Below are positions 1-7,809 of a DNA stretch of 64,000 nt, in pieces; within the stretch, counting starts at the first letter, position 1, and each line of letters begins with the position of its first letter. The stretch comes from Limosilactobacillus sp. (GTDB taxonomy: Bacteria > Bacillota > Bacilli > Lactobacillales > Lactobacillaceae), in assembly GCF_022482365.1 (NCBI RefSeq), contig NZ_JAKVPE010000001.1, forward strand, positions 1,860,001-1,924,000. The letters run 5' to 3'. The position numbers and the translations under genes are program-made. The notes under the pieces are model-generated. The model was not told the DNA's origin, did not search any database, and worked only from the letters and a program-made list of their open reading frames with translations.

Positions 1-606
1 CACATCAACGAGGACAACGTTGCCGACACCCTGAAGGACTACGACGGGATCCTGGTTCCTGGTGGCTTCGGTAGCCGGGGAATTGAAGGGATGATCACGG
101 CAATCAAGTACGCCCGTGAAAATGACGTACCGTACCTGGGTATCTGCCTGGGAATGCAGACGGCCTGCATCGAATTTGCGCGGGACGTCCTGGGTTACAA
201 GGATGCCAATTCCACTGAATTCGATCCTAACACCAAGCACAACATCATTGACCTGATGGCCGACCAGGAAGACGTTGAAAACATGGGTGGGACCCAACGG
301 CTGGGTGCTTACCCATGCAAGCTGAAGGCGGGGACCATCGCTGCCGCTGCCTACGACAACCAGTCCATGATTAGCGAACGGCACCGTCACCGTTACGAAT
401 TCAACAACAAGTACCGGCAGGAAATGGAGGACCACGGCCTGGTCGTTTCCGGAATCAACCCGGACCGCAACCTGGTCGAAGTCGTTGAACTGCCGGATAA
501 GAAGTTCTTCGTGGCCGCTCAGTACCACCCAGAATTCAAGTCCCGGCCGAACCACCCAGAAGGGCTCTTCAAGGCCTTTATCAAGGCAGCTGTCGACAAT
601 CAGTAA
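1..606 (+). CDS. pyrG: CTP synthase, C-terminal part (cut by window start)
   Basis: This is the glutamine amidotransferase half of CTP synthase, which makes CTP from UTP, ATP and glutamine as the last step of pyrimidine nucleotide synthesis. The frame is open from base 1, so the ATP-dependent synthetase domain lies outside the window. Visible are the GGFGSRG oxyanion region, the nucleophile Cys in GICLGMQ, and the His and Glu of the triad in QYHPEF near the end. The gene ends in TAA and is followed by a hairpin terminator. The order pyrG-murA-rpmE2 resembles the Bacillus pyrG...murAB-rho-rpmE region. The identification is certain. Confidence 0.97.
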   Translation, partial: HINEDNVADTLKDYDGILVPGGFGSRGIEGMITAIKYARENDVPYLGICLGMQTACIEFARDVLGYKDANSTEFDPNTKHNIIDLMADQEDVENMGGTQRLGAYPCKLKAGTIAAAAYDNQSMISERHRHRYEFNNKYRQEMEDHGLVVSGINPDRNLVEVVELPDKKFFVAAQYHPEFKSRPNHPEGLFKAFIKAAVDNQ

Positions 607-652
607 TTAACAGGGACAATTTCCCGGGGAATTTGTTTTCCCGTCCATGAAT

Positions 653-702
653 AAAAGCTACCGTTCACTGAAAAGCGCTTTTTAGTGAACGTTGGCTTTT
701 TA
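653..702 (+). terminator. Intrinsic terminator of pyrG
   Basis: A strong stem (AAAGC and GTTCACT arms pairing with AGTGAAC and GCTTT) around an AT-rich loop is followed by a T run (GGCTTTTTATT). It lies about 50 bases after the pyrG stop. Confidence 0.85.
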
Positions 703-727
703 TTTCTTTAAGATTATTTAGAAAAGG

Positions 728-756
728 TTGTAATTTAGTAAACATTTCATTATCAT
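728..756 (+). promoter_or_regulatory. Possible murA promoter
   Basis: TTGTAA (728-733) and TATCAT (751-756) are separated by 17 bases in an AT-rich intergenic region. This would give a leader of about 100 bases before murA. Neither box is a perfect match. Confidence 0.4.
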
Positions 757-865
757 TACAGTTGACTGTTTTTATAAGTAAAATGCTCACAAACAGTTTA
801 AAAACTAAAATTAACAATTAATGAAATCAAAAAACTAAAAAACTTTTAAGCGAGGAACCGTAAAC

Positions 866-2146
866 ATGAAACGAATGATCATTCAAGGAGGAAACCGACT
901 TTCGGGTGAAGTTACCATCGGTGGTGCTAAGAACAGTACCGTTGCCCTCATTCCAGCTGCAATTTTGGCTGACACGCCAGTATCATTTGATACCGTGCCA
1001 GATATCTTGGATGTTCACAATTTGATGATTATCCTGAAGTCAATGAACGTCCATTCCAAGTTCAGCCACGGTGTCTTGGAGATTGACCCAACGCAGATTG
1101 TGGAGGCGGAACTGCCGAGCAAGGCCATCAAGAGTCTGCGGGCATCCTACTACTTCATGGGAGCCCTTTTGGGGCGCTTTCACCGGGCGACTTTGACCTT
1201 CCCCGGTGGTGACAACATTGGTCCCCGGCCGATTGACCAACATCTGAAGGCCTTCAAGGCGATGGGGGCCGAGGTCAGTGAGGAACACGGCACGGTCCAC
1301 CTGGACGCCACGAAGAATGGCCTCCACGGTGCCCGGGTCTTTTTGGACATGGTTTCCGTTGGGGCCACGATTAATGCAGTCCTGGCGGCCGTCCGGGCAA
1401 AGGGCACGACGATCATCGAAAACGCCGCCCGGGAGCCAGAAATCATTGACCTGGCAACTTTCTTGAACAACATGGGTGCTAAGGTGCGGGGCGCCGGGAC
1501 CGGGACCATCCGGATTACCGGGGTCGACACCCTGCAGTCGATGAACACTCACACCATCATTGCCGACCGCATTGAGACCGGAACTTACCTGTCACTAGCG
1601 GCGGCCCTTGGTGATGGGATCATGATTCACAACGTCATTCCGGAACACCTGGAATCCTTCACCAGTAAGATGATTGAAATGGGCGTTGACCTACAAATCG
1701 ACAGCGATAAGATCTTTGTTCCAAAGACGACCCACTTGAAGGGTGTCAAGATCAAGACGATGCCATTCCCTGGCTTTGCCACCGACCTGCAGCAGCCACT
1801 GACGCCGCTGCTGTCAATGGCGGAGGGCGATAGCACGATCATTGACACGATCTACCCGAAGCGGACCAAGCACGTCTCCCAGCTGCAAAAGATGGGGATG
1901 GATATTGAAGCCCACGACGGCACGATCATCGTCAAGCATACTGATCACTTGCACGGCGCCAATGTTGAGGCTGGTGAAATTCGTGCCGGAGCGGCTCTGA
2001 TGATCGCCGGGATGATGGCTGACGGCACAACCGTGATCAATAACGCCGGCAACATCCTGCGGGGCTACGATCGAATTGTTTGGAAGCTGAACCGGCTGCA
2101 CGCTAACGTAGCGATCGAGGACGATTCATCGGTAAAAATTGACTAA
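866..2146 (+). CDS. murA: UDP-N-acetylglucosamine 1-carboxyvinyltransferase (Cys-to-Asp variant)
   Basis: MurA transfers enolpyruvate from PEP to UDP-GlcNAc, the first committed cytoplasmic step of peptidoglycan synthesis. The 426 residues are the normal family length. The GGAKNS motif with Lys22 opens the protein, and the loop reads PGGDNIGPRPIDQH. The residue at 116, usually the catalytic and fosfomycin-alkylated Cys (E. coli Cys115), is Asp, encoded by GAC at 1211-1213. Asp variants are known to be active and intrinsically fosfomycin resistant in other bacteria, so resistance is inferred here. The ATG start has GAGG about 10 bases upstream. Position between pyrG and rpmE2 suggests the murAB/murZ-type paralogue; whether a second murA exists cannot be seen. 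Confidence 0.95.
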   Translation: MKRMIIQGGNRLSGEVTIGGAKNSTVALIPAAILADTPVSFDTVPDILDVHNLMIILKSMNVHSKFSHGVLEIDPTQIVEAELPSKAIKSLRASYYFMGALLGRFHRATLTFPGGDNIGPRPIDQHLKAFKAMGAEVSEEHGTVHLDATKNGLHGARVFLDMVSVGATINAVLAAVRAKGTTIIENAAREPEIIDLATFLNNMGAKVRGAGTGTIRITGVDTLQSMNTHTIIADRIETGTYLSLAAALGDGIMIHNVIPEHLESFTSKMIEMGVDLQIDSDKIFVPKTTHLKGVKIKTMPFPGFATDLQQPLTPLLSMAEGDSTIIDTIYPKRTKHVSQLQKMGMDIEAHDGTIIVKHTDHLHGANVEAGEIRAGAALMIAGMMADGTTVINNAGNILRGYDRIVWKLNRLHANVAIEDDSSVKID

Positions 2147-2151
2147 GCTGG

Positions 2152-2180
2152 TTGCGTGGATCGTCAATCCGTGGTATCCT
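2152..2180 (+). promoter_or_regulatory. Promoter of rpmE2
   Basis: TTGCGT (2152-2157), a 17-base spacer and TATCCT (2175-2180), with a TGG extended -10, sit about 60 bases before the rpmE2 start. Confidence 0.6.
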
Positions 2181-2240
2181 GTTAGGGTTGATTATCTATG
2201 TTTCAGGCAATGATTCATGGCAAAAGGAGCGTATTAAATT

Positions 2241-2486
2241 ATGAAACAAGGAATTCATCCAGATTACCATCCAGTAGTATTCGAAGATTCTTCTACTGGC
2301 TACAAGTTTCTTTCCGGCTCAACCGCAACCTCTAAGGAAACGGTTAAGTGGGAAGACGGCAACGAATACCCACTGATCCGGGTTGAAGTTACTTCTGACT
2401 CGCACCCATTCTACACTGGTAAGCAAAAGTTTACCCAGGCCGATGGTGCGGTCGACAAGTTCAACAAGAAGTACGGTCTCAAGTAA
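2241..2486 (+). CDS. rpmE2: 50S ribosomal protein L31 type B
   Basis: This 81-residue protein is the zinc-free (type B) form of ribosomal protein L31, a large-subunit protein at the intersubunit bridge. It begins [16 protein letters not shown], typical of the B type, and lacks the Cys pairs of the zinc-binding form. The AAAAGGAG ribosome binding site lies about 10 bases before ATG. It has its own promoter and a strong terminator, so it is probably transcribed alone. Many bacteria induce this form under zinc limitation, but no Zur box is evident here. Confidence 0.96.
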   Translation: MKQGIHPDYHPVVFEDSSTGYKFLSGSTATSKETVKWEDGNEYPLIRVEVTSDSHPFYTGKQKFTQADGAVDKFNKKYGLK

Positions 2487-2505
2487 GCCGAACGACTTGT
2501 TATCC

Positions 2506-2540
2506 AAAGCGTCTTGCAGGAATGCAGGGCGCTTTTTCTT
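2506..2540 (+). terminator. Intrinsic terminator of rpmE2
   Basis: A 13-bp stem from AAAGCG to CGCTTT with a GGAA loop is followed by TTTTTCTTT. Confidence 0.92.
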
Positions 2541-2585
2541 TATAACTAATGAGTTTGAGCAGGATTTGGCGAGGGAGCGATTACG

Positions 2586-3878
2586 ATGCAAACAAAAATT
2601 GTGATGGAGTTGGTGCGCTTTAACCAGCATTCCTTTATTCGGGTAACCCGCCAGACGTTGGCTGCATTATTTCCTTGGGCCTTAGTGGCGTCATTTTCTT
2701 GCCTAATTGAAAAAAGCTTTCTTAATGCAAATGGTTTTTTTTACAACATCCTGGTTATCAACGCATGGCTGCCACTGGTTTGGCAACGAGTACTTCAATA
2801 TATATTCACGAGCATTACTAGTGTCATTTTCTCCCTACTGGGAATCTTCGCTTGTTATTTCAATGCCAGTCATACGGCGCGCTTGTACAAAAAGAATAAT
2901 TTGCAAGCGGGAATGACTGCGGTTGTTACCCTGCTCCTGCTCGCCTATCGTTATGGGAAAAATCCACAGCAGCCGTTGGATTTTCACCTGGGGCTGCTTG
3001 GAGGAAAAAGTCTGCTGTTGTGCTTGGTGCTTGGTTATGGAGTGGGACAGCTTTACCGTCGATTCGTCCCGGATTATGACGAGCAGCTGGTTAGTGACCG
3101 CTCGATTAGTTGTTTTTGGCCGCTTTTGATTTCACTAGCGGCTGGGGTATTGTCGGCGGCAATCATCAATTCAGGAGCCTTTTACCGACTTTACGCGGGT
3201 AGCTATTCTCAGCTTGTTACGGCCAGTCAGGATCCGCATAATCCATTTCTGACTTGTTTATTCACCATTGTTTTGGGACTGATGGATTGGCTAGGGCTCG
3301 GAATGCCGGTCAGCTATAGTGGACCAGCCAATACACCAGCTTACGTTGCCAACCTCAATTATGCTCTGACTCATGGCTCGGCCTGGAATGTTCCCTATAA
3401 ATTCTTAGGGAGTACGCTTTACAATTCCTTTGCCAATTTTGGTGGGGATGGGTTGGTACTGGCACTAATCGTTGCCATCCTCCTGTTCCCGGGAAATACC
3501 GGGACCCACCGTGTGGCACGTTGGTCGGCGGTCCCAACGCTCTTTAATTTTGACTATAGTTCACTGATTGGACTGCCGATTATTTTGAATCCAGTCTTTT
3601 TGGTACCATTCATCTTTTTGCCGGTGATTAACCTGTTACTGGCAACGGCAATGATCGCGCTGCACCTGCTTCCCGCCACGCCGTATCCGGTGCTACTGGG
3701 CACACCAGGGCCACTGTTAGGCTTTATCGCCACGAACGGTAATTGGGCGACACTGGCATTTACAATTGTTCTGCTCCTAGTTGATGTTTTTGCCTACACA
3801 CCGTTTGTCCGGATGGCCTTTGCGGTTGAAAATGAATTAGTACGAGAAGCAACGGAAAGTGGTGAGCAGCATGACTAA
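2586..3878 (+). CDS. Orphan PTS EIIC-like membrane protein (cellobiose/lactose type)
   Basis: A 430-residue polytopic membrane protein with about ten hydrophobic segments. Its second half follows the CelB/lactose EIIC plan: a GGDGLVLALIVAILLF segment, GLPIILNPVFLVPFIFLPVIN, and a late TPGPLLGFIATNGNW block. In true EIICs the segment before GLPI carries a conserved NEP-type motif with an essential Glu. Here it reads FNFDYSSLIGLP (3543-3578), so the sugar-binding acid is altered. No EIIA or EIIB lies nearby. It may be an orphan permease fed by general EIIB proteins or have lost PTS function. The start has GAGGGAG upstream, and the end overlaps the hydrolase gene by 8 bases, so the two are co-translated. 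Confidence 0.75.
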   Translation: MQTKIVMELVRFNQHSFIRVTRQTLAALFPWALVASFSCLIEKSFLNANGFFYNILVINAWLPLVWQRVLQYIFTSITSVIFSLLGIFACYFNASHTARLYKKNNLQAGMTAVVTLLLLAYRYGKNPQQPLDFHLGLLGGKSLLLCLVLGYGVGQLYRRFVPDYDEQLVSDRSISCFWPLLISLAAGVLSAAIINSGAFYRLYAGSYSQLVTASQDPHNPFLTCLFTIVLGLMDWLGLGMPVSYSGPANTPAYVANLNYALTHGSAWNVPYKFLGSTLYNSFANFGGDGLVLALIVAILLFPGNTGTHRVARWSAVPTLFNFDYSSLIGLPIILNPVFLVPFIFLPVINLLLATAMIALHLLPATPYPVLLGTPGPLLGFIATNGNWATLAFTIVLLLVDVFAYTPFVRMAFAVENELVREATESGEQHD

Positions 3879-4755
3879 GTTCAAACGCCTGATTTCACAG
3901 CGCAGTCGCTTGGTATTGACGTCCCTGGTCCTGATCATTGTGTTCTTGGCTTTGCCAACCTACTTTTGGATGAAAAACGAAAACGCTAGTCTGGCGGCTC
4001 GGCACAACTCGCGGGTGTCACCGGTCATCATGATCCCGGGCAGTTCGGCCACCACCAACCGCTTTAATCAGCTGGTTGCTATGTTGAATAAGCAAACTGA
4101 TAAGAAACACAGTTTGCTGAAACTGGAAGTGGAGAATAACGGTAAGATCAAGTCTTCGGGCTGGATCGATCGGGGCGACCAGGAGCCAATCATCGTGGTC
4201 GGCTTTGAAAATAACCATGACGGCTATGACAATATCAAAAAGCAGGCCCGGATGTTTAACCAAGCCTTCGCAATAATTAGTGAAAAATATCAGTTCAATA
4301 ATTTCAAAGCCTTTGGTCATTCTAACGGGGGTCTGATTTGGACACGCTGGCTTGAGCTTTACTATCATCGCTATCGCCAGCGGATTCAGATTAAGCGCCT
4401 GATGACCCTGGGGACGCCCTATAACTTTGCTGAAAAGTCGGTCAGCCATCCCACTCAAATGTTCACGGACATGGTTAAGGCGCGCGACCAAATTCCCCAA
4501 AAGCTTAGCGTTTATTCGGTTGCCGGAACAGAGACCTATGATTCGGATGGCTTGGTTCCAGAGGCAAGCGTGGAGGCCGGCAAATATATTTATCAAAAAC
4601 GCGTTGCCCATTATACAACTATGACGGTCACGGGCAAGGATGCTCAACATTCGGATCTGCCGCAAAACAAGCAGATTGTCAACCTGATTGAGCACTATCT
4701 TCTCGATACACCACAGCCCAAAGGTGGGCCGGCTAATTCTCCCGCCAAGCCCTAA
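3871..4755 (+). CDS. Membrane-anchored alpha/beta hydrolase (DUF915 type)
   Basis: The 294-residue protein has an uncleaved N-terminal membrane segment (about residues 11-33), followed by an extracytoplasmic alpha/beta hydrolase domain. Visible are the oxyanion strand PVIMIPGSS, the nucleophile elbow GHSNGG, an acid candidate in YDSDGLVP and a late His in DAQHSDLP. This order matches the DUF915 family of Gram-positive surface hydrolases, whose substrates are unknown. ATG at 3871 is chosen because GGTGAG lies 6 bases upstream; an upstream in-frame GTG at 3859 lacks such a site. It is coupled to the EIIC-like gene. Confidence 0.8.
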   Translation: MTKFKRLISQRSRLVLTSLVLIIVFLALPTYFWMKNENASLAARHNSRVSPVIMIPGSSATTNRFNQLVAMLNKQTDKKHSLLKLEVENNGKIKSSGWIDRGDQEPIIVVGFENNHDGYDNIKKQARMFNQAFAIISEKYQFNNFKAFGHSNGGLIWTRWLELYYHRYRQRIQIKRLMTLGTPYNFAEKSVSHPTQMFTDMVKARDQIPQKLSVYSVAGTETYDSDGLVPEASVEAGKYIYQKRVAHYTTMTVTGKDAQHSDLPQNKQIVNLIEHYLLDTPQPKGGPANSPAKP

Positions 4756-4760
4756 GCCTG

Positions 4761-4787
4761 TTGTTTTGAGCTTGAAGTTGGTATACT
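4761..4787 (+). promoter_or_regulatory. Probable srtA promoter
   Basis: TATACT at 4782-4787 is preceded by TGG (extended -10). The best -35, TTGTTT at 4761, has a short 15-base spacer. Confidence 0.5.
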
Positions 4788-4822
4788 AGGGAACGATTAG
4801 ATTGTTTTGAGGAGGAAACGGG

Positions 4823-5530
4823 ATGAAGAAGCAGAAGCATTCACGGGAATGGCTCCGCTGGACGGCGGTCGTAATACTGCTGGTTGTAGCGGTCTGCTTG
4901 ATGTTTAACCAACAGATTAAGGAGCACCTGGTCAACACCTACCGGCCACAGATTACCCGGCAGACGATCAAGCGGGACTCGAAGAAGAAGGCCACCTATA
5001 ACTTCAGTGATGTTAAGGACCTCGACTTCCAAACCGTCGCGAAGGCCCGGGCCAAGAAGCAGCCGATCAATATCATCGGTGAGATCACGGTGCCAGACAT
5101 CAACATGACAATTCCAATTGCCAACGGGGTCGACAACACCACCCTAGCCCTGGCCGCTGGAACGCTGCGGTCGGATATGAAGATGGGGCAGGGGAACTAC
5201 GCTTTGGCCGGGCACAACATGGCCAACGGCAGCAAGATTCTCTTCTCGCCCCTGTACTACCATGCCAAGGTTGGTCAGATGGTTTACATCACCGACCTGA
5301 AGAACGTTTATGAATACAAGATCTACCAGCGCAAGTACATCGCGGCAACCGACGTTCAGGTGGTTAATAACACCCACAAGAAGATCATCACCCTGATCAC
5401 CTGTGATGCCACCGGGGCGCGCCGCTTGATGATTCGTGGTAACTACGTTAAGAAGGAACCATTTAGTCAGGCCCCGAAGAACGTCCAGAAGAACTTTAGT
5501 GAGAAATACACGACGGGTCGTAATTCATAA
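4823..5530 (+). CDS. srtA: Class A sortase
   Basis: Sortase A cleaves LPXTG sorting signals between Thr and Gly and joins surface proteins to peptidoglycan. The 235-residue protein has an N-terminal transmembrane anchor (about 15-32) and a sortase barrel. The catalytic His lies in LAGHNM (about residue 131), the Cys in TLITCDATG (about 194) and the Arg in LMIRGN shortly after. The length fits housekeeping class A enzymes. Its likely local substrate is the LPQTG protein at 17,646-20,003. The ribosome binding site is GAGGAGG. It is flanked by its own promoter and a terminator. Confidence 0.96.
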   Translation: MKKQKHSREWLRWTAVVILLVVAVCLMFNQQIKEHLVNTYRPQITRQTIKRDSKKKATYNFSDVKDLDFQTVAKARAKKQPINIIGEITVPDINMTIPIANGVDNTTLALAAGTLRSDMKMGQGNYALAGHNMANGSKILFSPLYYHAKVGQMVYITDLKNVYEYKIYQRKYIAATDVQVVNNTHKKIITLITCDATGARRLMIRGNYVKKEPFSQAPKNVQKNFSEKYTTGRNS

Positions 5531-5533
5531 AAA

Positions 5534-5579
5534 TAAAAAATTCCATCGACAACCACTTGGCTGACGATGGAATTTTTTT
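5534..5579. terminator. Bidirectional terminator between srtA and the phosphatase gene
   Basis: AAAAATTCCATCG pairs with CGATGGAATTTTT and is flanked by A and T runs. It can therefore end both converging transcripts. Confidence 0.9.
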
Positions 5580-6048
5580 AGTTCTGATTCAACTGCTTGC
5601 GAATAATGGCGAGCCAGTATGGCAGGGCGACAGCCAGGCTCTGGTAGGTGTCCTCGAAGCGGTGGGTGTACCAGGGATCGGGAATTTCCGCGTTCTCCTT
5701 GCCGGGAACCGGTTCGTTTGCCAGGTGGATCTTGTCCTGGTCGCTTTCGGGAGCCAGGCGGTGGAGCTCGTCCAGGTTCATCCGGTCCATGCAGATGATG
5801 TAGTCGGCCTGCTCAAAATCCTCGTTCGTGATGTGGCGGGCAATCAAGCCGGCCGTTGACAAACCATGCTGATGCATCACGGCGGCGGCACCCGGGTGGG
5901 GACCGTTGCCGATTTCCTCGTAGTTTAGCCCGGCGGAGTCGACTTTGATCTGACCACTGAGCCCGGCCTCCTTAACTAGCTGACGAAACATTGCCTCGGC
6001 CATCGGTGAACGACAGATGTTGCCGAGACAGACAAATAAAACATTCAC
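5578..6048 (-). CDS. Low-molecular-weight protein tyrosine phosphatase
   Basis: A 156-residue cytoplasmic phosphatase of the LMW-PTP family, which removes phosphate from tyrosine (sometimes arginine) residues. The P-loop CX5R signature CLGNICRS starts at residue 7, and the general-acid Asp lies in IPDPWY near the C-terminus. The start is taken as GTG at 6048 because GAGGTG lies just upstream and the protein then begins one residue before the conserved strand NVLFVCLGN. Upstream in-frame codons would add an unusual tail. It converges on srtA; no partner kinase is nearby. Confidence 0.92.
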   Translation of the reverse strand: MNVLFVCLGNICRSPMAEAMFRQLVKEAGLSGQIKVDSAGLNYEEIGNGPHPGAAAVMHQHGLSTAGLIARHITNEDFEQADYIICMDRMNLDELHRLAPESDQDKIHLANEPVPGKENAEIPDPWYTHRFEDTYQSLAVALPYWLAIIRKQLNQN

Positions 6049-6188
6049 GTAAAACACCTCGCTTTTGATTCCTAATACTATCATACCCAAAGAGATAAGC
6101 TTTTGCTAAGGAGGTACCAATTTAATTTTCTTTGCCGGGCGGGTTTGGTAAAATGAGATCAGTATTAACAAAAGGAGGAATCATATTG

Positions 6189-6749
6189 ATGACCTGGATT
6201 ATTGTAATTGTCATCCTGGTGATCCTCGTGGCGATCTACGTGGCCCTCTACAACGGCCTGGTTCAGCTGCGGGTTCACGCCCAGGAATCCTGGAGCCAGA
6301 TCGACGTGCAGCTGCAACGGCGTTCCGATCTGATCCCGAACCTGATCTCCACCGTCAAGGGCTACAGCAAGTACGAAGCCTCGACCCTGGAAAAGGTGAC
6401 CCAGTTGCGGACGGAACTGAATAACGTTCCGGATACTGATCGGGCAAAGAAGATGGAGGTTTCCAACGAACTGTCCGGCACCCTGCGGACCCTGTTTGCG
6501 GTTTCCGAAAATTATCCGGACTTGAAGGCCAGTGCGGAATACCAAAAGCTGATGGAGGAACTGTCCAACACCGAAAATAAGATTGCCTACTCCCGGCAGC
6601 TGTACAACAGCACGGTCGCCGCACTGGATGCCAAGATCCAAAGCTTCCCGAGCAATCTGGTTGCCAAGATTCACCACTTCACGGCAATGGACTATCTGGC
6701 CGTTCCAGAGGAATCCAAGACCGTGCCGAAGGTTTCCTTCGATGACTAG
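6189..6749 (+). CDS. lemA: LemA family protein
   Basis: A 186-residue membrane protein with one N-terminal hydrophobic segment followed by the helical LemA domain. The family signature runs from the ESWSQIDVQLQRR region through DLIPNL and VKGY. The biochemical function of LemA is unsettled, but it is commonly paired with the HtpX protease, as here with 10 bases between the genes. AAAGGAGG at 6171-6178 supports ATG at 6189; TTG at 6186 is an alternative. A link to membrane stress is inferred from the pairing. Confidence 0.93.
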   Translation: MTWIIVIVILVILVAIYVALYNGLVQLRVHAQESWSQIDVQLQRRSDLIPNLISTVKGYSKYEASTLEKVTQLRTELNNVPDTDRAKKMEVSNELSGTLRTLFAVSENYPDLKASAEYQKLMEELSNTENKIAYSRQLYNSTVAALDAKIQSFPSNLVAKIHHFTAMDYLAVPEESKTVPKVSFDD

Positions 6750-6759
6750 GTGACGAGCG

Positions 6760-7653
6760 ATGCTATACCAACAAATTGCCCGTAACAAACGGAAAACCGT
6801 CCTGGTGATGGTCGGTTTCTTCCTCTTGGTTGCGCTGATCGGTGCGGCGATCGGCTATCTCTTTGCCCGCTCGGCCGTGTCCGGCGTCATCATTGCTGGC
6901 GTGATTGCGGTGATCTACATGGCGGTGATGGTCGGTCAGTCGACGGAAGTTGTCATGAATATGAATAACGCCCGTGAGATCCACTCGGCAAGCGAGGCTC
7001 CAGAGCTTTGGCACGTCGTTGAGGACATGGCGATGGTGGCCCAGGTGCCGATGCCGCGGGTCTTCATCGTCAATGATCCCAGCCCAAATGCCTTTGCGAC
7101 CGGAAATAACCCGGAACACGCGGCGGTGGCGGCCACGACCGGCCTGCTGCAGATCATGAACCGGGAGGAACTGGAGGGCGTGATGGGGCACGAAATGAGC
7201 CACGTCCGCAACTATGACATTCGCCTGCAGACGATCGCCTTGGCGCTGTCGGCTGCCATTTCCGTCCTGGTTAACTTTGCCGGGAACTTCTGGTGGTTTG
7301 GCGGCAGCCGCGACGATGACGACGATAGTGCCGGTGGCGTGCTGGCTATCATCGGTTCGATCCTCCTGATTATCCTGGCACCCCTGGCGGCGACGATTGC
7401 CCAGATGGCCCTGTCGCGGAACCGGGAGTACCTGGCGGATGCCGGTTCGGTGGAGTTGACCCGCAATCCCCACGGCCTGATTTCGGCCCTGGAGAAGCTG
7501 AAGGGGGCCGAACCGATGCAGGCAGCCAATCCCGATAGTGCCGGGCTCTACATCAGCGATCCGGAGCTCAATGCCAAGCACCGGCCCTTTGCCCACCTCT
7601 TCGATACCCACCCGCCGCTAGATGATCGAATCAAGCGGCTGGAAGAAATGTGA
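6760..7653 (+). CDS. htpX: Membrane zinc metalloprotease HtpX
   Basis: HtpX is a membrane-bound M48 peptidase that degrades misfolded membrane proteins together with FtsH. The 297-residue protein has two N-terminal membrane segments (about 15-35 and 38-60), the zinc motif HEMSH at about 144-148, a further hydrophobic pair around an Asp-rich loop, and the third-ligand region [10 protein letters not shown]. The ribosome binding site AGGTGA overlaps the lemA stop, indicating a two-gene operon. FtsH is encoded at 28.5 kb. Confidence 0.95.
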   Translation: MLYQQIARNKRKTVLVMVGFFLLVALIGAAIGYLFARSAVSGVIIAGVIAVIYMAVMVGQSTEVVMNMNNAREIHSASEAPELWHVVEDMAMVAQVPMPRVFIVNDPSPNAFATGNNPEHAAVAATTGLLQIMNREELEGVMGHEMSHVRNYDIRLQTIALALSAAISVLVNFAGNFWWFGGSRDDDDDSAGGVLAIIGSILLIILAPLAATIAQMALSRNREYLADAGSVELTRNPHGLISALEKLKGAEPMQAANPDSAGLYISDPELNAKHRPFAHLFDTHPPLDDRIKRLEEM

Positions 7654-7659
7654 AAATAG

Positions 7660-7705
7660 CTTTAGAGCACTGTCCAACCTTTTGAGGGCTGGGTGGTGCT
7701 TTTAC
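7660..7705 (+). terminator. Weak hairpin after htpX
   Basis: AGCAC...GTGCTTTT can form an imperfect stem with a short T run. It is a weak candidate for the lemA-htpX terminator. Confidence 0.4.
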
Positions 7706-7756
7706 ATTGCATTTCGATAACAGCTGATTCTTTTGATCGCCTTTGGCCGGATTGAA

Positions 7757-7765
7757 TGCTATAAT
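7757..7765 (+). promoter_or_regulatory. Extended -10 promoter of murF
   Basis: TGCTATAAT (TATAAT at 7760-7765) is a consensus extended -10. No good -35 exists at normal spacing; TTGATC at 7733 is too far upstream. Confidence 0.65.
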
Positions 7766-7809
7766 TAAAAGGCTAGACCAAAGTATCATAAAGAAGAGGT
7801 AGCTTTTTC

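Noticed and set aside
6165-7611. Long minus-strand frames opposite lemA and htpX
   Set aside because: High GC content gives open antisense frames; the sense genes carry clear family motifs.
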